From Lachnospiraceae bacterium (GTDB lineage Bacteria; Bacillota_A; Clostridia; Lachnospirales; Lachnospiraceae): a DNA stretch of 17,202 bases. The notes under the pieces were generated by a model. It did no database searches. It had not been told where the DNA came from and saw only the letters and a program-made list of their open reading frames with translations. The DNA lies in assembly GCA_016281675.1 (NCBI GenBank), contig JAEEJD010000053.1, forward strand, positions 1 to 17,202, written 5' to 3'. The translations under genes and the position numbers were made by a program. Numbering within the stretch: the first letter of the stretch is position 1; each line of letters opens with the position of its first letter. Shown here piece after piece: positions 16,367-17,202 of this stretch.

Positions 16367-17202
16367 ATGCCTCAGGCTACCTTAGTAAAACGAATACCGG
16401 CAAAGATACTGTTTGCTGTTTGCGCGCTTATCGGTGCCGTTGTGTTCATCGGAATATACGGCACGAGGATCCTCGATTTTACCGATACGGGGTGGCTCTT
16501 TAACAACGATCACGATCTTCGCCAGCACTACATCGGATGGTGCGCATACAGGAGCGATCCGTGGCATTTTCCGATAGGTCTTATCGATTCCCTTTCATAT
16601 CCAAACAGCATGTCGGTAATATATACCGATTCGATCCCTCTTTTGGCTGTGATATTTAAGCTTTTTGGTCCGCTTCTTCCGCAGACATTTCAGTATTTCG
16701 GTTTGTTCGGGATACTGTCGTTCATGCTGATGGGAGGGTTTGCGTCCCTTCTTTTGAGGCGCTTTGTCGACAGCGACATATGCTGTGTCATCGGATCCGT
16801 CTTTTATGTCATAAGTGCCCCTGTCATACAGAGAATGTATTTCCACACGGCACTTGCCGCGCAGTGGCTCATCATTGCGGCGCTTGTTTTGTGGGTGTAT
16901 GACGGACTCATAGACAGTAATGCAAAAAAGGTATTCTACTGGGCCGCGCTCGGATTCATGTGCGTGGCCGTTCATTCGTATTTTCTGCCGATGGCGGGAA
17001 TGGTGCTTGCCGCGCTTATCATAACGCAGCTTGCCGAGAGAAAGGGCGCGGGCATCGTGCTTGCCGAGTTTGCCGCGTTCTGTGCGGCAGGTCTTATAAC
17101 CCTTTATATCCTCGGCGGATTCTACGGCGTATCGTCCGCATCGGGATTCGGGCTCGGAACGTTCACGAGCAACCTCAACACATTCATCAATCCGTGGGAG
17201 AT
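16367..17202 (+). CDS. DUF6311-like multi-span membrane protein, N-terminal part (partial)
   Basis: The ATG at 16367 begins 10 bp after thiI, and the frame stays open to the end of the window (278 full codons), so the gene is truncated by the window edge. A first membrane span lies at about residues 13-30. A conserved-looking outer loop follows (NNDHDLRQHYIGWCAYRSDPWHFPIG, about 46-71), then YPNSMSVIYTDSIPLLAVIFKLF and at least five more hydrophobic segments. This pattern, with Asp/His residues after the first span and TDSIPL, resembles DUF6311 and the GT-C-type membrane glycosyltransferases that use lipid-linked sugars. The function is therefore possibly cell-envelope glycan transfer, but this is inference. 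The weak ribosome site TAGG overlaps the thiI stop, so it may be translated from the same transcript although the functions look unrelated. Confidence 0.75.
   Translation, partial: MPQATLVKRIPAKILFAVCALIGAVVFIGIYGTRILDFTDTGWLFNNDHDLRQHYIGWCAYRSDPWHFPIGLIDSLSYPNSMSVIYTDSIPLLAVIFKLFGPLLPQTFQYFGLFGILSFMLMGGFASLLLRRFVDSDICCVIGSVFYVISAPVIQRMYFHTALAAQWLIIAALVLWVYDGLIDSNAKKVFYWAALGFMCVAVHSYFLPMAGMVLAALIITQLAERKGAGIVLAEFAAFCAAGLITLYILGGFYGVSSASGFGLGTFTSNLNTFINPWE

Overview
The window looks like chromosome from a Gram-positive anaerobe of the Clostridia, most likely a Lachnospiraceae-type gut or rumen bacterium. This is inferred from an hrcA-grpE-dnaK-dnaJ operon under a perfect CIRCE element and followed by prmA and rsmE, a short-loop Gram-positive DnaK, a cysteine desulfurase/ThiI pair without a rhodanese domain, a DUF3048 lipoprotein, strong AGGAGG-type ribosome binding sites, TTG starts and a cytoplasmic GH10 xylanase. 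No species was identified.

Left part (1-3241, + strand): the 3' end of a metallo-beta-lactamase-fold hydrolase; a two-domain S1 RNA-binding protein with its own probable promoter and a clear intrinsic terminator; a possible 42-residue membrane peptide overlapping the start of a GH10 glycoside hydrolase; and a thiol peroxidase of the glutathione peroxidase family.

Middle part (3238-6011, - strand): a compact operon of a TetR regulator, a CPBP (Rce1/Abi-like) membrane protease and an MFS efflux-type transporter. It has a near-perfect sigma-A promoter (TTGACA-17-TATACT). Two 13-bp palindromes of the same design flank it; their symmetric differences compensate each other, so they are very probably the TetR operators. 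The last gene of this operon and the peroxidase gene converge and share bases of their stop codons.

Right part (6060-17202, + strand): a promoter overlapped by CIRCE, then hrcA (TTG start), grpE (TTG start), dnaK and dnaJ, the heat-shock chaperone operon under HrcA repression. A DUF3048 lipoprotein gene follows dnaJ by 3 bp, then a GC-rich hairpin. The RNA/ribosome-modification genes come next: prmA (L11 methyltransferase), rsmE (16S rRNA m3U1498 methyltransferase), a NifS/IscS-type cysteine desulfurase and thiI (tRNA 4-thiouridine synthesis), packed with short gaps or overlaps. The window ends inside a multi-membrane-span DUF6311-like protein.

I do not see CRISPR arrays, tRNA or rRNA genes, insertion sequences or a prophage. 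I found no clearly undescribed system. The parts most worth a second look are the TetR/CPBP/MFS cassette with its twin operators, the small ORF coupled to the xylanase, the divergent catalytic motif of that xylanase, and a possible leaderless start for the cysteine desulfurase.
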